Assembly: GCF_047663525.1 (NCBI RefSeq)
Contig: NC_092591.1
Coordinates: forward strand, 31,219,001 to 31,283,000
Direction: 5' to 3'
DNA length: 64,000 nt
Origin: Anas platyrhynchos
Lineage: Eukaryota > Chordata > Aves > Anseriformes > Anatidae
Shown one piece after another: positions 22,464 to 33,422 of this stretch; position 1 is the first letter of the stretch, and every line of letters starts with the position of its first letter. The position numbers were made by a program, and so were the translations under genes. The notes beneath the pieces are model-generated. The model was not told the DNA's origin. It saw only the letters and a list, made by a program, of their open reading frames with translations, and made no database searches.

Positions 22464-25400
22464 GTAAGGTGCAAAGCGTGAGCAACATCTCGGTTGGCGT
22501 TCCTAGGAGAAGAGGGCTGCTCTTTGCTTTTTTGCTCAGTGGCTACTGGAGGTGTCTCGCGGTTCCTCAAAGCTTGGGATTGGAAAGAAATCTGTTTCAC
22601 CTCCCTTTCCCCCAGTTTTAGCCCAGAAAGGCTAAAAAGCCCCTTGAAAAGTCTAACTGGTGTGGAAATCATGGAAGTGCTGAAAGAATCTAGGCAGAAA
22701 GGAAGTGACCGAGGGCTTGTTGTGCTGGAGCTGACTGCTTTGCCTGGTGTAAAATGCGTGGTTTCCGTTCCTAGATGCTTTGCAAGGCTTCTCGCTGTCT
22801 GCTGCTGAGCAGAGGGCCTGAAACACGTCAGGCTGCGTTGCCCATCCCGTCCCAAAAGCCTGCTCTCACAACCGAAGCATCCTGGCAGAGCAGCGCAAAG
22901 AAGCGAGCTCTGCCTCGGTTGTCAGACTCTTCCCAGTAAAAGCTGCTCAGGGGATGCAGTCTTTTAAGGTTTCATTCGATCTGATCTGGCAGGGCTGAGC
23001 CATGATTCAGTTTGAGTCTACTGGTTGGACTGATGCTTGAATTTCTTTGCGGTGATGTAAGTGCTGGTAGGTCGTCGCTTCGGCGGATAGCGGTGCTGTT
23101 GTTTGCTATTCAACTGGAAAAATCAGGCCCCGAAATGGGGTGAGTGGCAGTGGAAGGGTGGGGTAGTTGGTGAAAGTCACCAAGCAAGGCACTGCTGCTG
23201 CTTCCAAACGTGCTGTGCAGGCAGAGCTGCTGCTCAGCTGCTGGGGGTGTAAGCGTTAGCATTTCACCTAACCATAGGCACGCGTTCGAGTCAGAAGAAG
23301 CACGACTGAGCCACCCCAAACAGCTTTCCAGGTAGGTGGTTGAGGTTTGGGTTTGAGCGAGGCTTTGCCATCTTCCCTTGTAGGAAGCTGCTGAAAGGCG
23401 GGAGCGTTTGGTCGAAGCATAATTTCCATTTTCCCTAAATATCTCCGCTGTCGTAGCGCTGCTTCCTACGGCAGGGGCCAGGCAGTGTTCCCTCGCAGCT
23501 TCGGTGCCCTTTCGATCCCAAGACAACCAGCTCGGCAGCGTGTTCTCGTCTGACACCTTCCTGCCTGGTGCCCCCAGGTCATGCCAGCCTGCTTCGTTTT
23601 TTTTTTTTTTCTTCAACATTTTGCATGCTGCTGCCTCCGATTCCCAGTAAGCAGAGGGGCTTTTTTCTGAGTTCAGCCCTCCCTACAAGCCCAGTGGCTT
23701 CTCGCGGAGCTGGCAGTTTCAGGGTATGTGTTTACCAGCAATGTGTCACCCCGCTGCTCTGAGCTTTTCCCAACGTGGATTAGCAGGCGGCAGGATCCTT
23801 TCCTGCTGTAGCACATTTTTGGACGCAGCCCGTTCTGGGTTAAAGCCTCCTGCACGTGTGAATGCTTCGCGGGCTCTCGGTTCCTTCCTGTGAGCAGCTC
23901 GGGTTTAAAAGTCTCCGCATCAGAATAATTTAGACTTTGTTCTGCAGGCTGAAGGAGGTCTCCCAGGATATTAACAGGAGTTTGTGCTTAGGAGGTGGTT
24001 TTTATAGGTCTGCCTCTGAAATTTCATCCTCCCCTCAAGTGGGTTAGTTCAGGGAATTCAAGGATTACTCGGTTGGAAGTGCCAGGCTCCCATCTGAGAG
24101 CATCGGTACGAGGGGATCCAACACGGTGTGTGACACGGGGAGGATCTGTCTCAGGTGGCATGTTCGAGTTGCAGCCTCTTGTGAGCAAAACAGGGGAGAG
24201 GGGATTCAGGGAAGCGGTGGTTCACCGCTCCACGGGTCCTGTGGGGATTCCTGAACTCACACCCTGACGTCTCACCAGCAAAGTTGTTTCAGCATCTGCT
24301 GCTCGGGGTCAGCAAACCCCAGCGATGCCCACAGCAGCCCTCGGGTCCGCGGTTCAGCACTGGCTTCGGTGCAGCCCTGGTAGGGAGGGAGGCCGATTTC
24401 CCCTTCTTGCAGGGGGATCTCGTTCATTATTCAGCCGGAGCTCGGTGACTTCGTGGCTTTTATTACCTTTTTATGTTCTTTAGCAGCTCTCTGTTGTGCA
24501 GCAGCGTGCTACCGCAGACCTGCTAGGTCACGCTCTAGGCTGGAGGCATCTCCTGGAGGTTGCCCTCAGCTACTCTTTCAGTCACCACTGAAAGCGTGCC
24601 TTTGGATGCAGGGGGTAGGAACGAGTTATGTCTCGGTCTGGGGGTTGTCTTCCTGCTGACACAAGGTAAAACAGACCACACTTGCTCTTTTCTTGGCCTC
24701 AGCCTGGTTTGGGGGCTTGTTTTAGGACATCTGTAGGTGTTCCAGGCTGCTTCTGAGAGGCAGCAGCAGCCGAGTTACCTGTCGTGGTCACTGCTTCTGC
24801 CCTGGGGGCGCGGTTTTGCTGAAGGCAGCCCCATGCATCATTTCACATAGTTTTGATCCACGTTTTTTTGTATTTCTGGAGTTAATTTGGAGAATCTTCT
24901 CATTTTTCCCCTGATTACTTGAATTCAGCTTCTGGAAAGAAGCTGGCTTCTGCCACTGCCGTGGTTTAATCCCTCCCATCACTCCGATAAGCCTTTTATT
25001 TCCTTTATGCATATCGACAGGCTGGAGCGCTTTGGATGCTGGCCAGTCTGATGTGTGTTACTGGCTGGCAGGACTTGGGGGGATTTCAGAGGGGTTTGTT
25101 GTAGCGCAGTGTCATCAGCAACAACATATTGGAGGATCACAGGCTTAGAAACATCTTCGCTTTTAGAATCCTGTGACGGTGCAAAATGAAATTACGACAC
25201 GAAGGGGCTTCGCTGCTGTAATGCAATAAAGAGAATTTCAGGGGACGGTGTTGGTGCTTTGGGACAGTCCTGGTTGTGTAGTCCTCTTGTATTTCAAATG
25301 ACATTCGTGCCTCTTTTCCTTCCCTTCTCATAGAAGGCTGCAAGTCTCTGGACCAGCTGAACCTCACAATCCCCGTGGCAGGGCACCCCGCGTCGCCTGC

Positions 25401-28400
25401 CCACCCGCTCTCAGGATGCCCTGTACCCAGCGTGCCGCCAGCTGCAGAACCCGTTCCTCACCTGCAGACCCCCAACTCCGACCCTCAGACCATGGCCCGG
25501 GAATGTCCGCAGAGCTCCAAGCCTCCCAGCGGCTCCAAATCCGGCCTCCGAAACACCACGGGCTGCCTCCATGCCTCCGACAGCAAGGCGGCGGGCGGCC
25601 ACGGCCACCCAAAGCAGCAGCGCATCAGCCGGCGACGGGCCACCAACGGCTGGATACCCGTCGGCACAGCCTGCGAGAAGGCCGTCTACGTCGTGGTAGG
25701 TGTCTGTGGAGCACTGCTTTCTCGTTCATTTTGTTGTTTTCCTCATCTATTTTTCTCCAAATCCATTTGAGCATCTCCATATTGCTGAGGTCCTGGAGGT
25801 TTGGGAAGGTTTGGGGTCTTGTTCCAAGGTAAAGGTGGTCGCTTGATGTCTTCTAAAACCTCCCAGACACGTTGTGAGTCAGCAGCCCTTTGGCTGGGCT
25901 TTGAGGCCAGGCTGTTGGCTCTGATTTTCTCGCACACCCTGCATTGCCTTGCGTGACGAGAGGTTTGGAAAGGAAGGAAAACCTGCTGCTCCTGTGCTGG
26001 CATCAGCCGAAATGCTGTGGTGATGAACACTCTGGCATTTATGAGGGTGGCACCCGTGAGTCCGTCTTACAGAGATCATCTCCAGCTTCTTCCTCCTGGG
26101 TTAGGTCAACACTGAGAAAATAAGGGGTGGTTTAGCCTTGCTCTAAGGATCAGTTGTCCAAAGGCAGCTCCTGTAAGCTTGTTCAGTAAACGTCAGCAGT
26201 AAGGAGAGCCGTGGCCTGGGCAGACACATCTGTGATGCCACTTGGTGTGATGGCACAACCTTGAGCTGCTGTGATCATCACCCAGGTTTGTGGTTTCAGC
26301 TCTCAGAGCTGCACACGGGTAGCAAGGGCTGTAGGAAGACGAAGCCTGTGGAAGCTGGAGATGGGCCTCTTTCACCCCTCACTCACGCTGTGACACATTG
26401 AGAGGGGCAGCACACCGTGAATCTCCTGAAGTCCCGGCACAGAATGCTTCCCATTTTGCTTGGACGATCTGGCAGAAGGCTAAACCCATCCTGCTCGGGC
26501 ATTCTGAACTCAGTTTTCAGAGCAAAAATCAAAAAATAAAGCTCACGGTCCTAAAAGCAATCCTTTTGTAACATGAGCAGGTGCTAAGGAAATGCCAGCA
26601 GCCTTGTTATAGAAAGCTTTACACTGCTGCCTCGCTGCTGCTGCCTGCCTTGTTTGTGTGAAATATTTCATTTTTTATTTGCTTTCTTTCGATGTTTATA
26701 TCAAAGAAGCACAGAGCATTCAAAATACACCTAGCTTCCAGTGCCTTTGGATATGAAGAAAACGCACAAGTAGGCAGATAAAGCGGTGGTTTCTCTGAAG
26801 GAGGGTCTTTTTGCAGAATTGAAGGAGCAATTGTTCTTGGTTTAATTTGAAATAAGAGTATTAATTTCACAGATGCGTGCTTTTGTGAGACTTGCTGTCC
26901 GATTGGTGAGCTGTTCCTTCCTGCCAGCACAATACAAGAGGAATAGTTGTATTTTATCTCATGTTCTGTTTGAAAACAGTGGCCACAAATGACCTGCAAG
27001 CACTTGGATGCTATTCCCTACTTTCTTTACCTAGGAATGCCCCGAGTAGTTATTTTGACCTGGTCTTTGCTTTCGTAAACCAACACAGTGGGAAAAGGGA
27101 TGCCAGGGGTGGTCTTATGGTGATGACTTATCTTGGAGTGGAAGCACTTAACTTGTCTAAGCCTACTGAGAGCTTTTAGTTCACAGCAGGACCAGAGAAT
27201 TCTTGGATCGAGCCAGCAAACAATAAACTAACTTTTTGCCTGTATGCTTGGGCTGCTTTTTCTTCTGTGTGCCAATGCTGTAGAATGAACCTGAGCCAGC
27301 TGTTCGCAAGAGCTATCAGGCTGTGGAGAGAGACGGGGAGATTATCCGGGTACGAGACACCGTCCTCTTGAAATCAGGACCCAGGAAGAAATCGATGCCG
27401 TACGTTGCGAAGATATCGGCTCTGTGGGAAGACCCCAAAACAGGTACTGAGCCAAAAGAGTACGTTTTGGCTTCCCTGCTTGACAGATGAGGAACTGGGG
27501 AGGCGACGGATCTCAGGAGAGCTGCAGGCTCGTTAGGCTACTCCGCTGCTGCCAGGTTGGGTGACAGGGGAGGAGATTAGCTCCATGGGTTTTGTTCAGA
27601 CTGTTCCAGGAGCTGAAATGCTCTTTAATCACTAGGCTGGGACTGCTAATCAAAATCTTCCTGGTCGTGAAAGCACATAATATCAGCCAAGTGCACATCT
27701 TAGCAATGATCTCCTTTATTATTCCATTGCAGCAAACATCTGGGGAGCTGCTGTTTACTCAAACGCCAGCAGACACGTGGGCTGGGAGTTGGTGTGGAGC
27801 ACGGCTTATCTGCAGAGGCTCTGATAGCACCCGAGTAGGGGCGGGGATGGGAGCAGTGTGCTTTTGGTGTTCAGGTCCTGAATCTGCCTGCTGAGGGCTG
27901 TGTCAAGTGTTGCAAAGTGCAGCTCTTGCTTAAAAGGAAGAAGGGCAAAAAAAAAATGTATTTTGTAAAAAGTAATAGTGTGTGGTGAGGCCAGGCTCGG
28001 TCGTGCCATCCAGCAGCAGCAATTCTGGTGGTAGTGTGGGAGGTCACGCTGCAAGCTTTGGGTGAGGATCTCCTCCAACCCCGAGCCGCAATGGAAACTT
28101 TTTTTTTTTTAGGGAAATGCTTGATTTTTGTGCATAGCCCACCTCTTTGTGACAATGTAATGCAAGTAGAAGGGGGTGAAGGTGTGATGGGAAAGCAACG
28201 TGACTGACTCGGTGCAGCTCCTTGCTGTAACAAAAGGACACCTAGTTCAGCATGAAATATTTATCACGGCACAGCTGCCTCTACACGAGCGCCATGGAAA
28301 TGAAAGGGAGGAAGCTGGATATTAGTGGGAAAACACTGTGACAGCACTGAGCCTTGACATTCTGCAATAAATCTTCTTGCAGGGGAGCTGATGATGAGCC

Positions 28401-31400
28401 TCCTGTGGTATTACAGACCGGAGCACACTCAGGGAGGCCGTAACCCCAGTATGCACCAGGTGAGCCACCCGGACGCGAAACTAGAGGCTGGGGCACGTCT
28501 ATATTTTTGTGAGAAGAGGGGATTAGCCTGAGGATCCTCCTGCATGCTTGGGTGGCCTCAAACTTAGGGGGCTGAGCTGCCGTGTGGAGGAAAACGGAGC
28601 TGTCTCTTGGCGGCGGCGCAGCTGTTGCCAGATGTGCGGAGCGGCGCTGCCCTACACACGGGTTTTCCCCAGTCTGCTGTCGTGTGTGGAAGCTCTGGGC
28701 TGTGATAGAAGCTGCTGCGTCTTTTTTGTGGCTGCCTCTGGTAAATTTTAATGTTTCTCCGCTTAATCGGAGAAAATCCTGAGCGTTAAGTGAAAACTTG
28801 TTTTGACTTCTGCTTTAGGAGTAAGGAGGAGTGAGTTTATATTGAATCAGGATGAGGAGCCTCTCTGAAAAGGGTTTTCTGATTCACACCGAAACGTGGA
28901 GCTTGATGCAGAAACTCCCACTGAAATTCTGCAATTTTGATTATGCAGGATGTCTGAGCAGATAAGTCACGTGGTGCCTTTTTATCATAAAAATCCCTGA
29001 ATCTGCTTCTTGAGCTCTGGAAATGTGTTTGTTCTGTGCAGAAATGCGGATGCATCATCCACCCCTGTTTAAATTTATGACAAGAACTGGACTGATTTGA
29101 GGATGTTGTGCCAGAGTTAATAGAGTTCACTTCTAAGAAGAAAAATGTGTGAATCACTATGACTTCATGCCTTGTTCTGCTTTGCTTGGACTAGTGTCGG
29201 GTGGCAGAACATGCTGTTTTTAAACCAGGAAGGGAGAATTTACTGCTGTTTTTGACCCATTGAAATCCTTGATGCCTTTTTTCATTTAAATAAAATTGTA
29301 ATGGTGTGAGAGAACAGGATTGGAGAACAGCCAGGGAATTGTACCTGCCTGACTTGCAGGGCAGAGAGGAGTTTCTAAACCAAAATATGCTACCTCATAG
29401 CTTCCTGGTCTGTAAATGAAGCAAGAATGCATCCAGTTGCATTTTAGTGTAGGGAGAGAGCCAGGAGTCTGGTTAGGAGGAACTGAGCCACTTTTCTGCA
29501 CACCTGCTTAATTATACAAGCCTTGAAATGAGAGATTGCCATGTGGGCTGAGTAACTGCGATGGGCTTGCCAAAGATGACTCAGATCATTTTGATGTAAG
29601 GAGTAGACCAAAACCTCAACGTGCAGAAGCGAGGTGTGGCATTTTCAGTTTCTCTGATTAAGCCTGGCCCCAAATGGTGACCCTGGTTTGAGTCTTCCTT
29701 TCCAGCCTGCTTCCCTGGGGCTGTGAGCAGAAGCAAAGCCTGCAGGTAACGCTTCCAGCCTTGTGCAGAGCATCTGTATTGCCACAGATCATCTCTGCTG
29801 ATCTAACCACATCTGAAATTCTTTAAAACGGCTCCGTCTGGGTTGCCCCGTGTCTAACCAATCCTGCCTGCTACAGAGCCAAGTTTCCTAAATTACCCTG
29901 GGAGAAGAGGCTATTGCTACTTCCCTCACTAAAACAGCCTTTTAAATTGGATTAGGATGAAGAAATGGTAGCAAAGGAATGGGTTGCTTTATCTTTGATA
30001 TAGAAATGGATTAGAAAGACTCTGAGAGTGTGTCACAGGCCATTAGGTAAGACAGCAAAGTGCTATTCAAACTCTGTTTCTACTCTTAGCTGTACAAATG
30101 AACTGGAAGGGTTTCCAGCACAGGAAAGGAACATGAATGAAGAACATCCCTCATCCCTAGGAGCTCAGAGGAACGTGTGGGTGGGGAGCACTTCAACCTC
30201 CTGCCTGCAGAAGCGTTGCCCACCGGGTTTTCTGCATGTGGTCTGAAGGATCCTTTCTTGTGGACCCTGTACAAAGTCAGGTTTAGGATAAGCTGGAGCA
30301 AAAGCAACCTCTTGCAGGGCCACAAGACACCTGGAAAGTGTCTGACTTATTTGCAATACTGGCTCTAAAGAGCACCTGCTATGAGCATGCTGTGGTAGCC
30401 TTCTCTTTGAGGTGATGGGTGAAGGAGTGGGGCTGGCCCTGCCTCCCTGCAGCTCCTGGCCAGCTGGGTGACCGCCTCCTTCCTTCTCTTGCAGAATGAG
30501 ATCTTTGCATCCCGGCATCAGGACGAAAACAGTGTTGCCTGCATAGAGGAGAAGTGCTACGTGCTGACCTTTGCAGAGTACTGCAGGTAGGTGGTGCTCT
30601 TAACTTGCTGCTGTTCCTGAGACCTGTGTCTGTCTCCAGCTCTTGTCACTCTTTCCATTTCCAGCCATCACCCAGCAGAACCTTCCCTGCCCTACAAGCT
30701 TTGGTCCAGGTGGAGCTGGATGAGCTGCACTCACTCTCCATACAAGTTTGGTATTGGGGTCTGGGAGCACTTCTTCCACGCCAAGCTCATTACATATCTC
30801 ATCGTTTTGTGTGTGAGATATGCTTTAAGGGGCTTACAAATGTTTGTACTTGTATGATCTTGGTACCACAGCATGTGGACATCTGTAGAGGACAGTGCAG
30901 GAAAACCCATAATGATGGACCTAGTTCAGTGGTAAATTCAAACTGAGCAAGGCTGGAAATCATCTTATATGGTGGTCCCTCTGGTATATGGATGCCCTAG
31001 TTTGCTCAAATGCCTGCTGATCAGCTTTTGTCAGTGTTGCTACTGGATCCTAGCAGTCGTGCCTGCAGATTTGGGCGTTCTGGGTCGCTTGGAGTCGTGA
31101 CTAAAGCACTTACAGTTAAACTTGTGCTGGTTGAATGGAAACTCGGTCAGTAAGAATTTCAGAGCATCCATATTCCATTTTGCCATCCTTGGTTGTATGG
31201 ATGAGCAGAGCAGAATGGAAACAGGGATTGAATGGGCACACAAGTCCATAACGCAAAATAGTGCTTGAAATGTCTTCAGTTTTGCTGGCTGTATGTTGTT
31301 GACTTTGGAGTCTTACCACAGAGGGCATGTTTAAGTCCTGCAGCTCTCTTCTTTGTCCTCCTGCTCCTAGCCTAAGGCTACGCTGTTTGAATTTCTAAAA

Positions 31401-33104
31401 CCAAACTTTTCCAAACTCGCTTTAAACTAAATTTTGTTCCCTCTTTTGAAAACTAAAAACCAACCTAGGGCTTTGGACTCAAACAGCTCATTTCGCTCCT
31501 AACAGTCTGCTCTTCTGGAACAGCTGTTGGCAGGATTATTTTTTGTGTGTGTGTGTTCTGCTGTGGGTAAGGTTACCTTTGAATGAAGTTCCCTGAAGGC
31601 ATCCTGAATTCATCCTTTGCCTGTGTGGAAGTCTGACAAAGACATAAAGGTTTTCAGAAGCCAAGAAGTAGCTCTTAAGTGATTTAGGAGTTGTGGACTG
31701 CTCGAGCTAGCTCTGATCAGCTCTGAGATGGCTTTTGTCTTTGGTCACTTTTACCCAAAGGATTTACTACTGCAGGCTGCAAAATCTAGTCTGTACCATA
31801 GGCTTTGGCAAAAGGGTTGTTAATGTATCCTGGACAGGAACAGCTGAGCACCTAGAACAGGGGATTTTCTTGCCCTGAATCCTAGAAGTGCTAGTGCAGT
31901 TGATGGCATGAAGCTGTTGCTTTCCTGTTGCTCTTACCTGGTGTGAAAGACTCGACAGGTTTATCCCTGACTGGAGCCAGGCTGTGTGACTTGCCATGCT
32001 GCAGGCAGCTTCTTTAGCTTAGACACAGGTAGCACGGTTGGTGTTTGAAACATGCATGTGTAAGGAACATGCACATATCCAGTGTTTGGCGTGAAGCTGA
32101 ACTGGCTTGAGTGCTCACAAAATGATGTTCTTTTTTGTTAGAGGTTGTCTCAGGAGCTTGTCTGAGCTCCTCCAGGATCACCCTAGTAGGTGCATGGGGC
32201 ATTCAGTCACGGGGACCTGGTTTAGTGGGTGATGGTGGTGGTAGGGGGACAGTTGGACAGATGATCTTGGAGCCCTTTTCCAACCGTAATGATTCTGTGA
32301 CCTGAAGCCAGCTCGTTGCTCTTTGCTGTTTTGGGCCAGCACCTGACTTCGCGTGGATGTCTGTTAGGCAAAATGTTGGAGTACAGCTCAGATAGACAAA
32401 AGTTTTCTTCTAGAGAGAATGCCTTTTGTCACTTACTCAGGGAGGTGTGGATGTCTCTAAAATGTTGCAGGAGGTGCTGTGTATTTGCCTGTAACAGGCA
32501 CAGTTAGCTTGAAACGCAGTGTCTGACCCTGCCCTCATCGTACCCAGCCCCTTTGTGTCCATCCAAGCAATGCCCTGATGCATAAGACTTTTCCAGGGCT
32601 AATTGACAAAAACAAGGCCAAAGTAGTAACAACAAGGTGGATTAATTGCAATCATCTTTCATACTGCATGGAACCTGCCAGTGTAGAGAGCAAAACCAAC
32701 GTGTCATTCTGTACGGTTCGGTGTAGGATCAAAAGCAAGAGCTGTGTCACCCTATTGAGCAAAGGTGAATTCTCCTACATGCTCCCCATGCTCCTTATCC
32801 TCGGGCAGCCACGCTCGTGGCTTCTGGTTAGAAAGACTGACACAAACAGTGAAAATTGTGCGGTGAGAGATGAAGGGAGTCCACACTAACTCTTCCAATG
32901 TCGTTGCATTGCAGATTTTGTGCCTTGGCAAAGCGTCGAGTCGAAGGGATCCCTGGCAGGAAAACCATTATGGTTCCTCCCTCGGAAGAGTACTCCACGC
33001 CTCTGCACCGCAAGGTGCCCGAGGACACTGACCCCGAGCTGGTTTTCCTCTGTCGTCACGTCTACGACTTCAGACACGGGCGCATCCTGAAGAACCCGCA
33101 GTAG
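20828..33104 (+). CDS. BAHD1: BAHD1, bromo-adjacent-homology domain heterochromatin factor (six coding exons)
   Basis: Spliced coding sequence: 20828-22463, 25334-25695, 27284-27443, 28383-28459, 30495-30586 and 32915-33104. It totals 2,517 nt and encodes 838 residues. Every junction is GT..AG and phase-compatible. The protein starts MTHARKKQ, like mammalian BAHD1 (about 780 residues in human), and ends with a BAH domain at about residues 683-836 whose last residues are GRILKNPQ. The long N-terminal part is basic and proline-rich, with two copies of an R/KRLASLNA motif (165-172, 268-275) and a conserved proline-rich segment near [12 protein letters not shown]. Known for the family: BAHD1 acts in the nucleus, nucleates heterochromatin with HP1, MIER and HDAC1/2 partners, and its BAH domain reads H3K27me3. 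The upstream ATG at 20768 lies before the acceptor and is intronic. Identity is certain; partner roles come from family knowledge. Confidence 0.96.
22464..25333 (+). other. BAHD1: BAHD1 intron 2
   Basis: About 2.87 kb between the donor GTAAGG and the acceptor CTTCTCATAG. It has a T run at 23599-23611. No repeat family or independent gene was recognised. Confidence 0.9.
25334..25695 (+). CDS. BAHD1: BAHD1 second coding exon
   Basis: Encodes residues 546-666. It starts with EGCKSLDQ and includes the highly conserved proline-rich stretch [17 protein letters not shown], a Lys/Arg-rich patch ([10 protein letters not shown]) and CEKAVYVV. The donor is GTCGTG|GTAGGT. Compared with the human protein I remember, the long arginine run in the basic patch is much shorter here. 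Confidence 0.95.
25696..27283 (+). other. BAHD1: BAHD1 intron 3
   Basis: About 1.59 kb of noncoding DNA between GTAGGT and the acceptor CAATGCTGTAG. No recognisable repeats or genes. Confidence 0.9.
27284..27443 (+). CDS. BAHD1: BAHD1 third coding exon (start of BAH domain)
   Basis: Encodes residues 667-719 and the first base of codon 720. It begins [18 protein letters not shown] and continues [15 protein letters not shown], the opening beta strands of the BAH fold. The donor CAG|GTACTG follows at 27444. Confidence 0.95.
27444..28382 (+). other. BAHD1: BAHD1 intron 4
   Basis: About 0.94 kb with A-rich (27948-27957) and T-rich (28099-28110) runs. It ends at the acceptor CTTCTTGCAG. Confidence 0.9.
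28383..28459 (+). CDS. BAHD1: BAHD1 fourth coding exon (BAH core)
   Basis: A 77-base exon completing codon 720 and encoding residues 721-745. The peptide [18 protein letters not shown] is the WYYRPE core typical of BAH domains, where aromatic residues contribute to the histone-peptide cage. The donor is CACCAG|GTGAGC. The human protein has a few more residues at this junction (MHEPLQNEVF against MHQNEIF here), suggesting a small splice-site shift or indel. Confidence 0.95.
28460..30494 (+). other. BAHD1: BAHD1 intron 5
   Basis: About 2.04 kb of noncoding DNA between GTGAGC and the acceptor TTCTCTTGCAG. No recognised repeat or gene. Confidence 0.9.
30495..30586 (+). CDS. BAHD1: BAHD1 fifth coding exon
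   Basis: A 92-base exon for residues 746-775 and two bases of codon 776. The peptide [20 protein letters not shown], continuing to YVLTFAEYC, is nearly identical to the mammalian BAH domain. The donor is TGCAG|GTAGGT. Confidence 0.95.
30587..32914 (+). other. BAHD1: BAHD1 intron 6, with a CR1 fragment
   Basis: About 2.33 kb. It contains a short TG microsatellite (31544-31556) and a CR1 3' fragment near 32,200-32,300. It ends at the acceptor CGTTGCATTGCAG. Confidence 0.9.
32200..32300 (+). mobile_element. CR1 LINE 3' fragment in BAHD1 intron 6
   Basis: ACCTGGTTTAGTGG, then GTTGGACAGATGATCTTGGA, then CTTTTCCAACCGTAATGATT and a single ATTCTGTG. This is the ordered 3' region of CR1 elements, diverged and sense to BAHD1. 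The 5' limit is approximate. Confidence 0.75.
32915..33104 (+). CDS. BAHD1: BAHD1 last coding exon
   Basis: Completes codon 776 (Arg) and encodes residues 777-838 plus the TAG stop at 33102-33104. It ends [20 protein letters not shown] followed by PQ, the BAH C-terminal strand and helix that close the protein in mammals too. Confidence 0.95.
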
Positions 33105-33309
33105 TGCAGCCCTGCAGCGGGACCGCAGTGAGGGGTGAGCAGCACCAGAGAGCCGACGGCGGGCTGGCAGCCTGGGACATGCGTGCGCTCGTGGCGACTC
33201 ACCTCGTGCTGCTTGCAGAGCAGAGCGCCCAGCGCTCTTTCCTCGGACTGAACAGCACGCGCGGGAGCAGATCCCTGCGGAGGAAGGCAGCAGTTGAAAG
33301 CACAGCACT

Positions 33310-33422
33310 TCGTTAAAAGCATAAATGAAAATATATACGTATAAAATAAATATATGTATATAGATATAGGTACTTGCATACGTAAATCTATATCTATATA
33401 TGTATCTAGAGATGCATATATT
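33310..33422. repeat. TA-rich microsatellite with long inverted repeat
   Basis: Imperfect TATA/TATG/GATA repeat. Arms at 33352-33369 and 33388-33405 are complementary over 18 positions, 16 of them Watson-Crick and two G:U as RNA, around an 18-base loop. It lies in the BAHD1 3' UTR, so it would be transcribed. Confidence 0.7.

Noticed and set aside
22464..22621. Open read-through of BAHD1 beyond its first coding exon
   Set aside because: The donor GTAAGG is strong, and the next exon continues the conserved protein exactly. The read-through part has no similarity to BAHD1.
21332..22855. 507-codon open frame on the minus strand opposite the BAHD1 first coding exon
   Set aside because: It is the shadow of a long exon with biased codon use. 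It resembles nothing known, and the sense strand is clearly BAHD1.
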